From positions 8,403,001 to 8,467,000 of the forward strand of contig NZ_LT963352.1 of NCBI RefSeq assembly GCF_900236475.1: a stretch of DNA of 64,000 nt. The letters run 5' to 3'. This document shows positions 1 to 7,534 of the stretch, in pieces. Each line of letters opens with the position of its first letter. Within the stretch, counting starts at the first letter, position 1. Under the pieces are notes generated by a model that saw only the letters and a program-made list of their open reading frames with translations, was not told where the DNA came from and searched no databases. Both the position numbers and the translations under genes were made by a program. This DNA is from Streptomyces chartreusis NRRL 3882. GTDB taxonomy: Bacteria; Actinomycetota; Actinomycetes; Streptomycetales; Streptomycetaceae.

Positions 1-834
1 TGCGGCGACTGCCGCAACTGCCGCGGCGGGCACCCCGCGTACTGCGCGACCTGGCTGCCGCTGAACCTGCTCGGCGGCAGCCGGGCCGACGGCACGAGCA
101 CCATCAGCCGCGGGGGCCAGGCCCTGGGCGGGCACTTCTTCGGCCAGTCCTCCTTCGCCGAGCGGGCCCTGGCCGACGAGCGCAGCCTCGTCAAGGTCGA
201 CCCGGACGTGCCGCTGGAGTCCATCGCCCCGCTGGGCTGCGGCGTGCAGACCGGTGTGGGTGCCGTCTGGAACGTCCTGAAGCCGGACACGGGCAGCACG
301 GTCGTCGTCCTGGGCGCCGGAGCGGTCGGCCTGTCGGCCGTGATGGCGGCGGCCCTCACCCCGGCCACGCGGATCGTCGCCGTCGACAGGGTCTCCGAAC
401 GCCTGTCGCTGGCGACGGAACTGGGTGCCACGCACACCGTCGACACGAGCGGGACGGCCCTCGCCCCGGCCCTCGCCGAGATCACCGGCGGCCGGGGCGC
501 GGACGGTGTCGTGGAGACCACGGGCAATGTCGGCGTCCTGCGCCAGGGCGTCGACGCGCTCGCCGCCCGCGGCACCCTGGTCGTGGTCGGTGCCCCGCCC
601 TTCGGCACCGAGGTCGCCCTCGACGTCAACGGCCTGCTCGGGGGCAAGCGGATCGTGGGCCTCACCCTCGGCGACAGCGAGACCCAGACCATGATCCCCG
701 CGCTGGTCCGCCTGGTGAAGGACGGTCGGCTCCCGCTGCACCGCCTGATCGGCACGTATCCCTTCGGGGACATCGACCGGGCGGTGCAGGACATGAGGTC
801 GGGCAAGACGATCAAGCCGGTCCTGATGTTCTGA
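1..834 (+). CDS. Zinc-dependent alcohol dehydrogenase, C-terminal part (5' end outside window)
   Basis: Only the last 277 codons are present; the reading frame is open at base 1, so the N-terminal catalytic-zinc part is missing from view. The visible part opens with the structural-zinc lobe, CGDCRNCRGGHPAYC, with four cysteines in the usual medium-chain dehydrogenase spacing. The Rossmann fold follows, with nucleotide-binding motif VLGAGAVG near residues 103-110. The overall pattern resembles aryl/benzyl-alcohol dehydrogenases (XylB/AdhB-like), which oxidise alcohols with NAD. Substrate cannot be read from the sequence. The gene ends cleanly at TGA 832-834 with no partner immediately downstream on the same strand. 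Confidence 0.85.
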   Translation, partial: CGDCRNCRGGHPAYCATWLPLNLLGGSRADGTSTISRGGQALGGHFFGQSSFAERALADERSLVKVDPDVPLESIAPLGCGVQTGVGAVWNVLKPDTGSTVVVLGAGAVGLSAVMAAALTPATRIVAVDRVSERLSLATELGATHTVDTSGTALAPALAEITGGRGADGVVETTGNVGVLRQGVDALAARGTLVVVGAPPFGTEVALDVNGLLGGKRIVGLTLGDSETQTMIPALVRLVKDGRLPLHRLIGTYPFGDIDRAVQDMRSGKTIKPVLMF

Positions 835-881
835 CGCGGAGAACCCGGGGGGTGCGGTGGACCTGTGTGTGCGGCCCGGCC

Positions 882-918
882 GTGGCTTGTCGCGCAGTTC
901 CCCGCGCCCCTTCGGGGC
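882..918 (-). repeat. Streptomyces-type dispersed extragenic repeat, copy 1
   Basis: Read on the minus strand this intergenic stretch contains GCGCGGGGAACTGCGCGACA followed by AGCCAC, preceded by a GCCCC/GGGGC hairpin. The same roughly 30-nt core occurs at 18817-18846 on the opposite strand with one mismatch. From memory this motif recurs between genes in many Streptomyces genomes. It lies in the gap between two convergent genes, so it may also serve as a 3'-end structure. Confidence 0.6.
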
Positions 919-934
919 GGCGTTGCCGTCCGGG

Positions 935-1885
935 TCAGTCGTCGACCAGGACCAGCTTCCCCGTCGTTCGGCCCGTGTCGCCCGAGGCGTGGGCCTCCGC
1001 GGCGGCGGCCAGCGGGAAGGTTCCGGCGATGGTGGCGCGGAGCCTGCCCGTCTCGGCGAGTTCCGCGATCGTCTCCATGCCTGCGCGGTCGGCGTCGACC
1101 AGCATCCGGACCGCGCGCACACCGAGCCGCCCGGCCTCTTCGTAGAAGTCGTCCGAGCCTCCCGGCAGGATCGACACCACGACCCCGCCCGGGCGCAGGA
1201 CGCGCAGTGAGCGCAGGGCGTTGTCGCCGCCGATCGTGTCCAGGACGACATCGACGTCCTTCACGGCCTCGGTGAAGTCCGTCTCCCGGTAGTCCACCGC
1301 CTCGTCCACGCCGATCTCCCGCAGGAACCCGTGCTTGCCCGCGCTCGCGGTGCCGATCACATGGGCGCCGCGCGCCTTGGCGATCTGCACCGCCACGTGC
1401 CCGACCCCGCCCGCAGCGGCGTGGATCAGCACCCGCTGCCCGGGCCGCAGCTCCGCGTGCTCGACCAGCGCCTGCCACGCGGTCAGCGACACCAGCGGGA
1501 GCGCGCCCGCCTGGACGTGGTCGATCCCGGCCGGCTTGCGGGCCAGGGCCCGTACCGGAGCGATGACGTACTCGGCGTGCGAGCCGTGCCCGAACGGATA
1601 CGGCAGCATGCCGAAGACCTCGTCACCGGGCGCGAACGCCGCGACGCCGATGCCGACAGCCTCCACCACCCCGGAGACGTCCCAGCCGAGGACGAAGGGC
1701 GGATCGCCCAGGAAACCGCCCGTGGCGCGGTGCTTCCAGTCGGTCGGGTTGACCCCGGCGGCCCGCACCCGGACCAGCACCTCGTTCGGCCGGGGCGCCG
1801 GGCGCTCGATCTCCACTTCCTTCAGGACCTCGGGGCCGCCGAGGACGTCCTGGCTGATGGCTCGCATCGTGTTCTGTGTGCTCAT
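935..1885 (-). CDS. NADPH-dependent quinone oxidoreductase-like protein (zinc-free MDR family)
   Basis: A 316-residue medium-chain reductase without the structural zinc cysteines, as in quinone oxidoreductases/zeta-crystallin relatives. An N-terminal GroES-like domain (about 1-120, containing VRAAGVNPTDWKHR) is followed by a Rossmann domain with the NADPH motif AAAGGVGHVAVQIA near residue 150. The likely reaction is NADPH-dependent reduction of a quinone or enone; the true substrate is unknown. ATG at 1885 gives the family-like start MSTQNTMRA; an ATG three codons upstream is also possible. It is divergent from the GlxA-type regulator that starts 72 bases away, which suggests regulation by that protein. 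Confidence 0.85.
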   Translation of the reverse strand: MSTQNTMRAISQDVLGGPEVLKEVEIERPAPRPNEVLVRVRAAGVNPTDWKHRATGGFLGDPPFVLGWDVSGVVEAVGIGVAAFAPGDEVFGMLPYPFGHGSHAEYVIAPVRALARKPAGIDHVQAGALPLVSLTAWQALVEHAELRPGQRVLIHAAAGGVGHVAVQIAKARGAHVIGTASAGKHGFLREIGVDEAVDYRETDFTEAVKDVDVVLDTIGGDNALRSLRVLRPGGVVVSILPGGSDDFYEEAGRLGVRAVRMLVDADRAGMETIAELAETGRLRATIAGTFPLAAAAEAHASGDTGRTTGKLVLVDD

Positions 1886-1956
1886 GGTGATCAAGCGTGC
1901 CCGTCCGCGCCCGAGCCGCCAATGGCAGAATTGCCAACCTTCGATAGGATCGTGCC

Positions 1957-2901
1957 ATGCGACGTGAGCGAGTGGTGGTCCTGGCCCTGGACGGCGTGTA
2001 CCCGTTCGAACTGGGCATCCCGAGCCGGATCCTGGGCGCGGCCGACGGCCGGTACGAGGTGCTGACCTGCTCGGTCGACGGCGGTCCGGTGCGCACGAAC
2101 GCGGACTTCGGCGTCACCGTGGAACACGGCCCCGAGGCCCTGGCCACGGCCGACACGGTGGTGATCGCGCCCGTCGCGCCCGCCCACCTGGCCGACGAGG
2201 TGCCGGGCGACGTCCTGGCCGCGCTCGCGCTCATCCGCCCGGGGACGCGCATCGTCTCCATCTGTACCGGCGCCTTCGTCCTCGCCGCCGCCGGGCTCCT
2301 CGACGGCCGCAGGGCGACCACCCACTGGCAGGTCGCCGACCACTTCCGGCGCATGTTCCCGCACGTCGACCTCGACCCGGACGTGCTGTTCGTCGACGAC
2401 CACCCGATCCTCACCTCCGCCGGAGCCGCCTCCGGCGTGGACGTCTGCCTGCACCTGGTCCGCAAGGACCACGGCAGCCGCCTGGCCAACACCGTCGCCC
2501 GCCGCTGCGTGGTCCCGCCGTTCCGGGACGGCGGCCAGGCCCAGTACATCGAACAGCCCGTCCCCGAACAGGGCGCCGCGACCACCGCGGCCACCCGCGC
2601 CTGGGCCCTGGAACGCCTCGGCGAACCGCTCACCCTGGCCGACCTCGCCGGTCACGCCCGGATGAGCCTGCGCACGTTCGCCCGCCGCTTCCACGAAGAG
2701 GTGGGTCTCAGCCCCGGCCGCTGGCTGATCCAGCAGCGGGTGGGCCGGGCCCGGCATCTGCTGGAGTCCAGCGACCTCACCGTCGACCAGATCGCGGGCC
2801 GGGTCGGCTTCGCGACCGGCGCCTCCCTGCGCCAGCACCTGAACGCGGCGATCGGGGTGACCCCGCAGGCCTACCGCCGCACGTTCCAGACCACGCGCTG
2901 A
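1957..2901 (+). CDS. GlxA-family AraC-type transcriptional regulator with DJ-1/PfpI sensor domain
   Basis: The protein has 314 residues. Residues 1-175 form a DJ-1/PfpI-like amidotransferase fold, with a conserved cysteine elbow in SICTGAFVLAAAG. Residues about 210-310 form the AraC double helix-turn-helix, including SLRTFARRFHEEVGLSPGRW and a second helix pair IAGRVGFATGASLRQHL. Such proteins bind DNA as dimers and usually control an adjacent divergent oxidoreductase or catabolic gene; here the neighbour is the quinone oxidoreductase-like gene. Effector is unknown. Length and domain order match the GlxA family. Confidence 0.9.
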   Translation: MRRERVVVLALDGVYPFELGIPSRILGAADGRYEVLTCSVDGGPVRTNADFGVTVEHGPEALATADTVVIAPVAPAHLADEVPGDVLAALALIRPGTRIVSICTGAFVLAAAGLLDGRRATTHWQVADHFRRMFPHVDLDPDVLFVDDHPILTSAGAASGVDVCLHLVRKDHGSRLANTVARRCVVPPFRDGGQAQYIEQPVPEQGAATTAATRAWALERLGEPLTLADLAGHARMSLRTFARRFHEEVGLSPGRWLIQQRVGRARHLLESSDLTVDQIAGRVGFATGASLRQHLNAAIGVTPQAYRRTFQTTR

Positions 2902-3010
2902 CCCGGCACGGCCCGGCGTCCGCCCAACTGCTCGGGCAGCAAAGCCATTTGTCGACCTGTTGCTTTCTGTCGGAGCGTGACGGAACCCTCACGTCCGGCG
3001 GGGGGCAAGG

Positions 3011-3041
3011 TTGATCCTTTCGGGTTCAAACCCGATAAGGT
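3011..3041 (+). promoter_or_regulatory. Candidate promoter with embedded palindrome upstream of the conservon
   Basis: TTGATC at 3011-3016 and TAAGGT at 3036-3041 resemble -35 and -10 elements of the main vegetative sigma factor, 19 bases apart; GATAAG at 3034-3039 would give a 17-base spacer. Between them lies a perfect 16-bp palindrome, TCGGGTTCAAACCCGA, at 3020-3035. A palindrome inside a promoter spacer suggests a repressor site. This is inferred from sequence only. Confidence 0.35.
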
Positions 3042-3150
3042 TCCGATCGGCGCTGCGAGTTGACGCGATCGCGTCCGGTCGACTCGCGGTGCGTACTCAT
3101 GAGTGCGGTCCACACCCCCCTGTTCGATCGTGTTGCCTCGAAGGATGCAG

Positions 3151-4875
3151 ATGGAACTCGCCACTCCGCCACCGGCGGCGCGGGCCCCTGTCGCCTGGTA
3201 CAGCTGGTGGTTGATGCCGCTGGGCTTGGGAGGCGGGACCGTTGCCGCCACGTTCATGAGCTCGGAGCGAATAACCACGGCCGTCGCCGGCATCGCGGCG
3301 ACGGCGGCCGGTGCCGTGTGCGTACGCCTGCTGCTGCGCACCCGGGCCCAACTGCACAGGGCGGAGGGCTCCTTCCGCACCACGCAGGCCGAGCACAACC
3401 AGCAGTGGCAGCAGCATGTCGCGGGCCTGGAACGGAAGTTCTCCGCCGAGCGCGCCACGTTGGAGTCCCAGCTCACCGAGCAGAACGCGTCGTACGAGCG
3501 GCGCCTCGCCGAGCAGAGCGCCACGTACGAGTCGCAGCTCGCCGACCAGTCCCGGGCCTATGAGGAACGGCTGACCGAGCAGGCCAGGTCCTACGAGGCC
3601 CAGCTCGCCGACCAGGCCGAGGTCTGGCAGGAGCAGCTCTCCCACCAGCTCGCCGCGGTCGCCCGGCTCGCCGACGAGCAACTGCCCGACGCCATGGAGA
3701 AGCTGCGCTCCGGCGAGGCCATCGACGACGTCCTGCCGACCGTCAACCAGTGCGCGAAGGTCAGCGCCGACCTCCAGGCCGAACTGCGCAAGCTGCTGCG
3801 CACCGCCCTGATCGGCCTGGAGGCGGAGTTCGACCGCTCCACCTCCGCCGAGCAGGCCGTGATCAGCATCGGCAACCGCATCCACGTGCTGACCAGCAAG
3901 CTCCGCGGCCGGCTGCACGAGATGCAGGGCGAGCACGGCAGGCTCCCGGCCGTCGCGCGCGGTCTGATGGAGCTCGACCAGGAACTCGGCCCCGCCGACT
4001 CGCTCGCCGCGAGCATCGGTGTGCTCGGCGGCTCGGACCGTCCGGGACGCCAGTGGCAGGAGCCGCAGCGGCTGCTGAGCGTGGTGCGCGGCGGCATCGG
4101 CCGCATCAAGGACTTCCACCGCGTCCAGGTGCGCCATCTGCCCGAACTCGGCGTCGACGGCGGCCTGGTGGATCACCTGACGCTGATCTTCGCCCACCTC
4201 CTGGACAACGCGGCCCGCTACTCGCCGCCCACCGAGCCGGTGCTCATCTCCGGCAAGGAGGTCCCCAACGGCGTCGGCATCGAGATCCAGGACTCCGGCA
4301 AGGGCCTGAGCGAGGAGAAGAAGCGCGAGGCCGAGCACGCCCTCGCGGGCACCGCGCCCGGCGCGGGCCTCGGCGGCATCACCGAGGACGCCAGCATCGG
4401 CCTGCGCGTCGTCGGCGCCCTCGCCCGCCGCTACGGCATCCGGGTCACCTTCGCGGACTCGCCCTGGCTCGGCACCTCCGTGGTGGTCGTGGTCCCGCAC
4501 AAGTACTTCAGCCCGCTGCCGGCGGCCACGGCCGCCCAGGCCGCGCCCGCCCCGGAGGTGCGTACCGCCGCGGCCGCCCCGGCCCGCGAGACGGTCACCG
4601 CCCCCGCGCCGGCCGCGCGGACGGAAAGCGTGGAGACCACACCCGGCGGACTGCCCCGGCGCCGCAGCAAGCGGAACGAGACGGACGGGCCCAGGCAGGC
4701 CGACCGGACCGACCGGGGCACCGTCTCCGCCGTCCCGCCGGACGCCTCCTTCTCCGGTCTCGCGGCCTTCGCCACCGCCGGACGCGACGCCGAAGAGGCC
4801 TCCCCGGCGGGCGACGACCGCGATACCCCCGCCGGACGCGTGTCCACCGAGTACCGCACCGAAGAGAGCGACTAG
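3151..4875 (+). CDS. cvnA: Conservon sensor kinase-like protein CvnA (membrane-anchored, HATPase domain)
   Basis: First gene of a conservon. The 574-residue protein has two N-terminal membrane segments (about 15-36 and 40-62) and a Gln/Glu-rich coiled coil. The coiled coil contains about six hendecad repeats of the type SYERRLAEQSA / TYESQLADQSR / AYEERLTEQAR. A GHKL ATPase domain follows (about 330-450), with the N-box LLDNAARYSPP and the motif QDSGKGLS. A Pro/Ala-rich tail ends the protein. CvnA proteins resemble histidine kinases and work with CvnB, C and D as a membrane-linked, eukaryote-like G-protein relay. ATG 3151 is chosen because a GAAGGA ribosome site lies 5 bases upstream; ATG 3145 and GTG 3103 are alternatives. 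Confidence 0.9.
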   Translation: MELATPPPAARAPVAWYSWWLMPLGLGGGTVAATFMSSERITTAVAGIAATAAGAVCVRLLLRTRAQLHRAEGSFRTTQAEHNQQWQQHVAGLERKFSAERATLESQLTEQNASYERRLAEQSATYESQLADQSRAYEERLTEQARSYEAQLADQAEVWQEQLSHQLAAVARLADEQLPDAMEKLRSGEAIDDVLPTVNQCAKVSADLQAELRKLLRTALIGLEAEFDRSTSAEQAVISIGNRIHVLTSKLRGRLHEMQGEHGRLPAVARGLMELDQELGPADSLAASIGVLGGSDRPGRQWQEPQRLLSVVRGGIGRIKDFHRVQVRHLPELGVDGGLVDHLTLIFAHLLDNAARYSPPTEPVLISGKEVPNGVGIEIQDSGKGLSEEKKREAEHALAGTAPGAGLGGITEDASIGLRVVGALARRYGIRVTFADSPWLGTSVVVVVPHKYFSPLPAATAAQAAPAPEVRTAAAAPARETVTAPAPAARTESVETTPGGLPRRRSKRNETDGPRQADRTDRGTVSAVPPDASFSGLAAFATAGRDAEEASPAGDDRDTPAGRVSTEYRTEESD

Positions 4876-4880
4876 TCCTC

Positions 4881-5291
4881 ATGACGCAGCAAGGAACAGA
4901 TGTGAGCTGGGCGCTCCGTGATCTCGTCGAGAGCATCCAGGAGATCCGTTTCGCCCTCGTGGCCTCCAGCGACGGCAAGGCCATCACCTCCTACGGCGCC
5001 GAAGACCCCGACGACGTCGACCGCTTCGCCGCCGTGGTGGCCGGCCTCCAGGCACTGGCCCAGCCGGTCGCCGAGCAGTTCCCCAAGTACGCCGGGCAGT
5101 TGCGCCTCGCGATGATCGAGGTCGACGGCGGGCACCTCTTCGTCGTCCGCGCCGGTGTGGAGACGTACCTCGGTGTCCTCGCCAGGGAGGGCCTCGACCA
5201 GGGCCTGCTCGGGCACCAGATGAGGGACCTGGCCCGCAGGATGGGTGAGCTCCTCGGCACCACTCCGCGCCTGGAGGAGCACTCTGGATGA
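4881..5291 (+). CDS. cvnB: Conservon roadblock/LC7 protein CvnB
   Basis: A 136-residue roadblock/LC7-domain protein (MTQQGTDVSWALRDLVESI at the N-terminus). The fold is found in proteins that bind or modulate small GTPases; in conservons it is thought to act with the CvnD GTPase. It begins 6 bases after the cvnA stop, and its stop codon overlaps the ATG of cvnC (ATGA), so translation is coupled. Length is typical for the family. Confidence 0.92.
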   Translation: MTQQGTDVSWALRDLVESIQEIRFALVASSDGKAITSYGAEDPDDVDRFAAVVAGLQALAQPVAEQFPKYAGQLRLAMIEVDGGHLFVVRAGVETYLGVLAREGLDQGLLGHQMRDLARRMGELLGTTPRLEEHSG

Positions 5292-5659
5292 GTGCTCCCC
5301 GCAGGCCGTCGGACCCGTCCGGTCTCGAGCGCTACTACGTCCTCACGGGAGGGCGCAGCGGACCGGGCGGTTCGGCGTCGAGCCTCGACGTGGCGACTCT
5401 CGTCGTCGCCCGCGCCGCCCCGTTACCGGGCATGCAGCACGAGCACGAGGAGATCCTCCGGCGCTGCCGCGATCCGCTGTCGGTCGCCGAACTCGGCGCC
5501 CACCTGGGGCTGCCCTTCAACATTCTCGCGGTGCTGCTGTCGGACCTGCTGGACGCAGGTCGCGTCGAAGCCCGTGATCCCATCCCGGCGCACGACGCCG
5601 GCCGCGGGCCCGACCTCGCGCTCCTTGAGGAGGTACTCAGTGGACTTGAAAGGCTTTGA
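5288..5659 (+). CDS. cvnC: Conservon DUF742 protein CvnC
   Basis: A 123-residue DUF742 protein. The C-terminal half, from about residue 56, has a winged-helix-like pattern (DPLSVAELGAHLGLPFNILA), usual in this family. It overlaps cvnB by 4 bases and cvnD by 20 bases, indicating strict co-translation. Codon 46 (5423-5425) is TTA, the rare leucine codon read by the developmentally controlled bldA tRNA in Streptomyces. This implies that full output of the conservon may need bldA. The biochemical role of CvnC is not firmly known. Confidence 0.9.
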   Translation: MSAPRRPSDPSGLERYYVLTGGRSGPGGSASSLDVATLVVARAAPLPGMQHEHEEILRRCRDPLSVAELGAHLGLPFNILAVLLSDLLDAGRVEARDPIPAHDAGRGPDLALLEEVLSGLERL

Positions 5660-6245
5660 CCAACCCGGAGGGCGGGCGGCCGGGGACACCCGCTCGGTGA
5701 AGGTGATGATCGCCGGCGGGTTCGGCACCGGGAAGACCACCATGGTCCGGTCGGTCAGCGACATCAAGCCGCTCACCACCGAGGAGACCCTCACCCAGGC
5801 CAGCGTCGACGTCGACCACCTCATCGGCGTCGCCGACAAGACGCAGACCACGGTCAGCCTGGACTTCGGCAAGATCGGGATCAACGAGAGCCTGGTGCTC
5901 TACCTGTTCGGCACGCCGGGCCAGGAGCGGTTCTGGTTCTTGTGGAACGGGCTGTTCAAGGGGGCGCTCGGCGCGATCGTCCTGGTGGACACGCGCCGCC
6001 TGGAATCCAGTTTCCGGGCGATCGAGGAGATGGAGCGGCAGGACGTCCCGTTCGTCGTCGCGCTGAACGTCTTCCCCGACTCCCGGAACTACCCGGTCGA
6101 GGAGATCCGCGACGCCCTGGACATCCCCGAGCACACCCCGGTCGTGGCCTTCGACGCACGCGACCGGGCCTCGAGCCGTGACGTCCTCGTCGCCCTGATC
6201 CACCACCTGAAGGAACGCTCGGCCGTGGCCCTGGAGCCCCGATGA
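5640..6245 (+). CDS. cvnD: Conservon small GTPase-like protein CvnD
   Basis: A 201-residue ATP/GTP-binding protein. Visible motifs are the P-loop GGFGTGKTTM near residue 22 and a G3-like GTPGQERFWF. It resembles MglA/Ras-type GTPases and is the output G protein of the conservon. GTG 5640 is used because GAGGAGG lies 7 bases upstream and the N-terminus VDLKGF fits homologues; the frame is open further 5' only as a shadow of cvnC. Its stop overlaps the ATG of the next P450 gene (ATGA), tying the P450 to the conservon. Confidence 0.92.
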   Translation: MDLKGFDQPGGRAAGDTRSVKVMIAGGFGTGKTTMVRSVSDIKPLTTEETLTQASVDVDHLIGVADKTQTTVSLDFGKIGINESLVLYLFGTPGQERFWFLWNGLFKGALGAIVLVDTRRLESSFRAIEEMERQDVPFVVALNVFPDSRNYPVEEIRDALDIPEHTPVVAFDARDRASSRDVLVALIHHLKERSAVALEPR

Positions 6246-7492
6246 ACGATCAGACCGAAAACCCCCTCCAGGCACCCCGCGGCTGCCCCGTCGCCCACCA
6301 GGCGACCGAACTCACCCGGCTCTACGGGCCGGAGGCCTCGACCGACCCGGTGGGCATCTACGAGCGGCTGCGCAAGGAGCACGGCTCGGTCGCGCCGGTC
6401 CTGCTCGAAGGCGACGTTCCCGCCTGGCTGGTCCTCGGCTACCGCGACAACCGGCGGGTGCTCGACAACCCCCGCCAGTTCAGCCGGGACGCGCGGATCT
6501 GGCGGGACTGGGCCGAGGGGCGCGTCGAGGAGACCTCGCCGCTGATCCCGATGCTCGGCTGGCGGCCGGACTGCGTCTCCCAGGACGGCGAGCCGCACCG
6601 CAGGCTGCGGGCCGCCGTCACGGACGGACTCCAGGCGGCCTCGGCCCGGGGCATCCGGCGGCACGCGACCCACTTCGCGAACAAGCAGATCGACGCGTTC
6701 GCGGCCACCGGACGCGCCGACCTCGTGTCCGACTACGCCGAGTACCTGCCGATGCTCGTCCTCTCCCGCATCCTCGGGCTGCCCGAGGCGGAGGGCCGGG
6801 ACCTGGTCGAGTCCTGCGCCCAGGTCCTCAAGGGCGGCGAGGACGCCCTGGCGCACAACGACCGCATCATGGCGATCCTCGGGGAACTGGCCGAGCGCAA
6901 GCGGGCCGAGCCCGGTGGTGACTTCACCACCGCCCTGCTGGGGCACGCGGCCGGCCTCGACGAGGAGGAGGTGGTCAGCCATCTGCGTCTGGTACTGATC
7001 GCCGCGCACACCACGACCAGCAACCTGCTGGCCCGGGTCCTCCAGCTGATCCTCACCGACACCGCCCGGCTCTCCGGACTGATCAGCGGGCAGCTGAACA
7101 TCTCGGCCGTGGTGGAGGAGGTCATGTGGAACAGCCCTCCGCTGGCCGTGCTGCCGGGCCGGTTCGCCGCCGGCGACCTGGAACTCGGCGGCCACCAGAT
7201 CCAGGAGGGCGACCTGCTGGTCCTCGGCCTCGCGGCGGGCAACATCGACCCGGAGATCCGGCCGGACACCGGCGTCTCGGTCCAGGGCAACCAGGCTCAT
7301 CTGGCGTTCAGTTCCGGTCCGCACGAGTGCCCCGGGCAGAGCATCGGCCAGTCCGTCATCGAGATCGCCGTGGACGTCCTGCTGCACCGCCTGCCGGGCC
7401 TGACCCTGGCCGTGCCCCCGGACGAGCTCACCTCGACCGCCTCCACGTGGGAGTCGCGGCTGGACAGCCTGCCGGTCGAGTTCCCGGTCTGA
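6242..7492 (+). CDS. Conservon-associated cytochrome P450 without the ExxR arginine (CYP157-like)
   Basis: A 416-residue P450 translationally coupled to cvnD. The haem loop FSSGPHECPG (Cys363) and I-helix LIAAHTTTSN (about 252-261) are intact. The K-helix reads VVEEVMWNSPP at 291-301, so the normally invariant ExxR lacks its arginine (Trp at that position). CYP157 enzymes of Streptomyces are known for altered ExxR motifs and conservon linkage, so I assign this protein there by pattern, not by alignment. Substrate is unknown; the convergent terpene synthase suggests, but does not prove, a terpene substrate. Confidence 0.88.
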   Translation: MNDQTENPLQAPRGCPVAHQATELTRLYGPEASTDPVGIYERLRKEHGSVAPVLLEGDVPAWLVLGYRDNRRVLDNPRQFSRDARIWRDWAEGRVEETSPLIPMLGWRPDCVSQDGEPHRRLRAAVTDGLQAASARGIRRHATHFANKQIDAFAATGRADLVSDYAEYLPMLVLSRILGLPEAEGRDLVESCAQVLKGGEDALAHNDRIMAILGELAERKRAEPGGDFTTALLGHAAGLDEEEVVSHLRLVLIAAHTTTSNLLARVLQLILTDTARLSGLISGQLNISAVVEEVMWNSPPLAVLPGRFAAGDLELGGHQIQEGDLLVLGLAAGNIDPEIRPDTGVSVQGNQAHLAFSSGPHECPGQSIGQSVIEIAVDVLLHRLPGLTLAVPPDELTSTASTWESRLDSLPVEFPV

Positions 7493-7498
7493 CGCCGG

Positions 7499-7522
7499 GC
7501 CCGGCCGGATGTCCGGCCGGGC
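7499..7522. terminator. Bidirectional hairpin between P450 and terpene synthase
   Basis: Perfect 11-bp inverted repeat: GCCCGGCCGGA at 7499-7509 and TCCGGCCGGGC at 7512-7522, with only TG between, so the loop must open slightly. It lies between two convergent stop codons and is a likely shared transcription terminator without a T-tract, as is usual in Streptomyces. Confidence 0.75.
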
Positions 7523-7534
7523 ACCGTCCCGTCG

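Noticed and set aside
3015..3040. tRNA T-arm-like sequence (GGGTTCAAACCC)
   Set aside because: No acceptor stem, D-arm or anticodon arm can be folded around it; it is better read as a palindrome inside a promoter.
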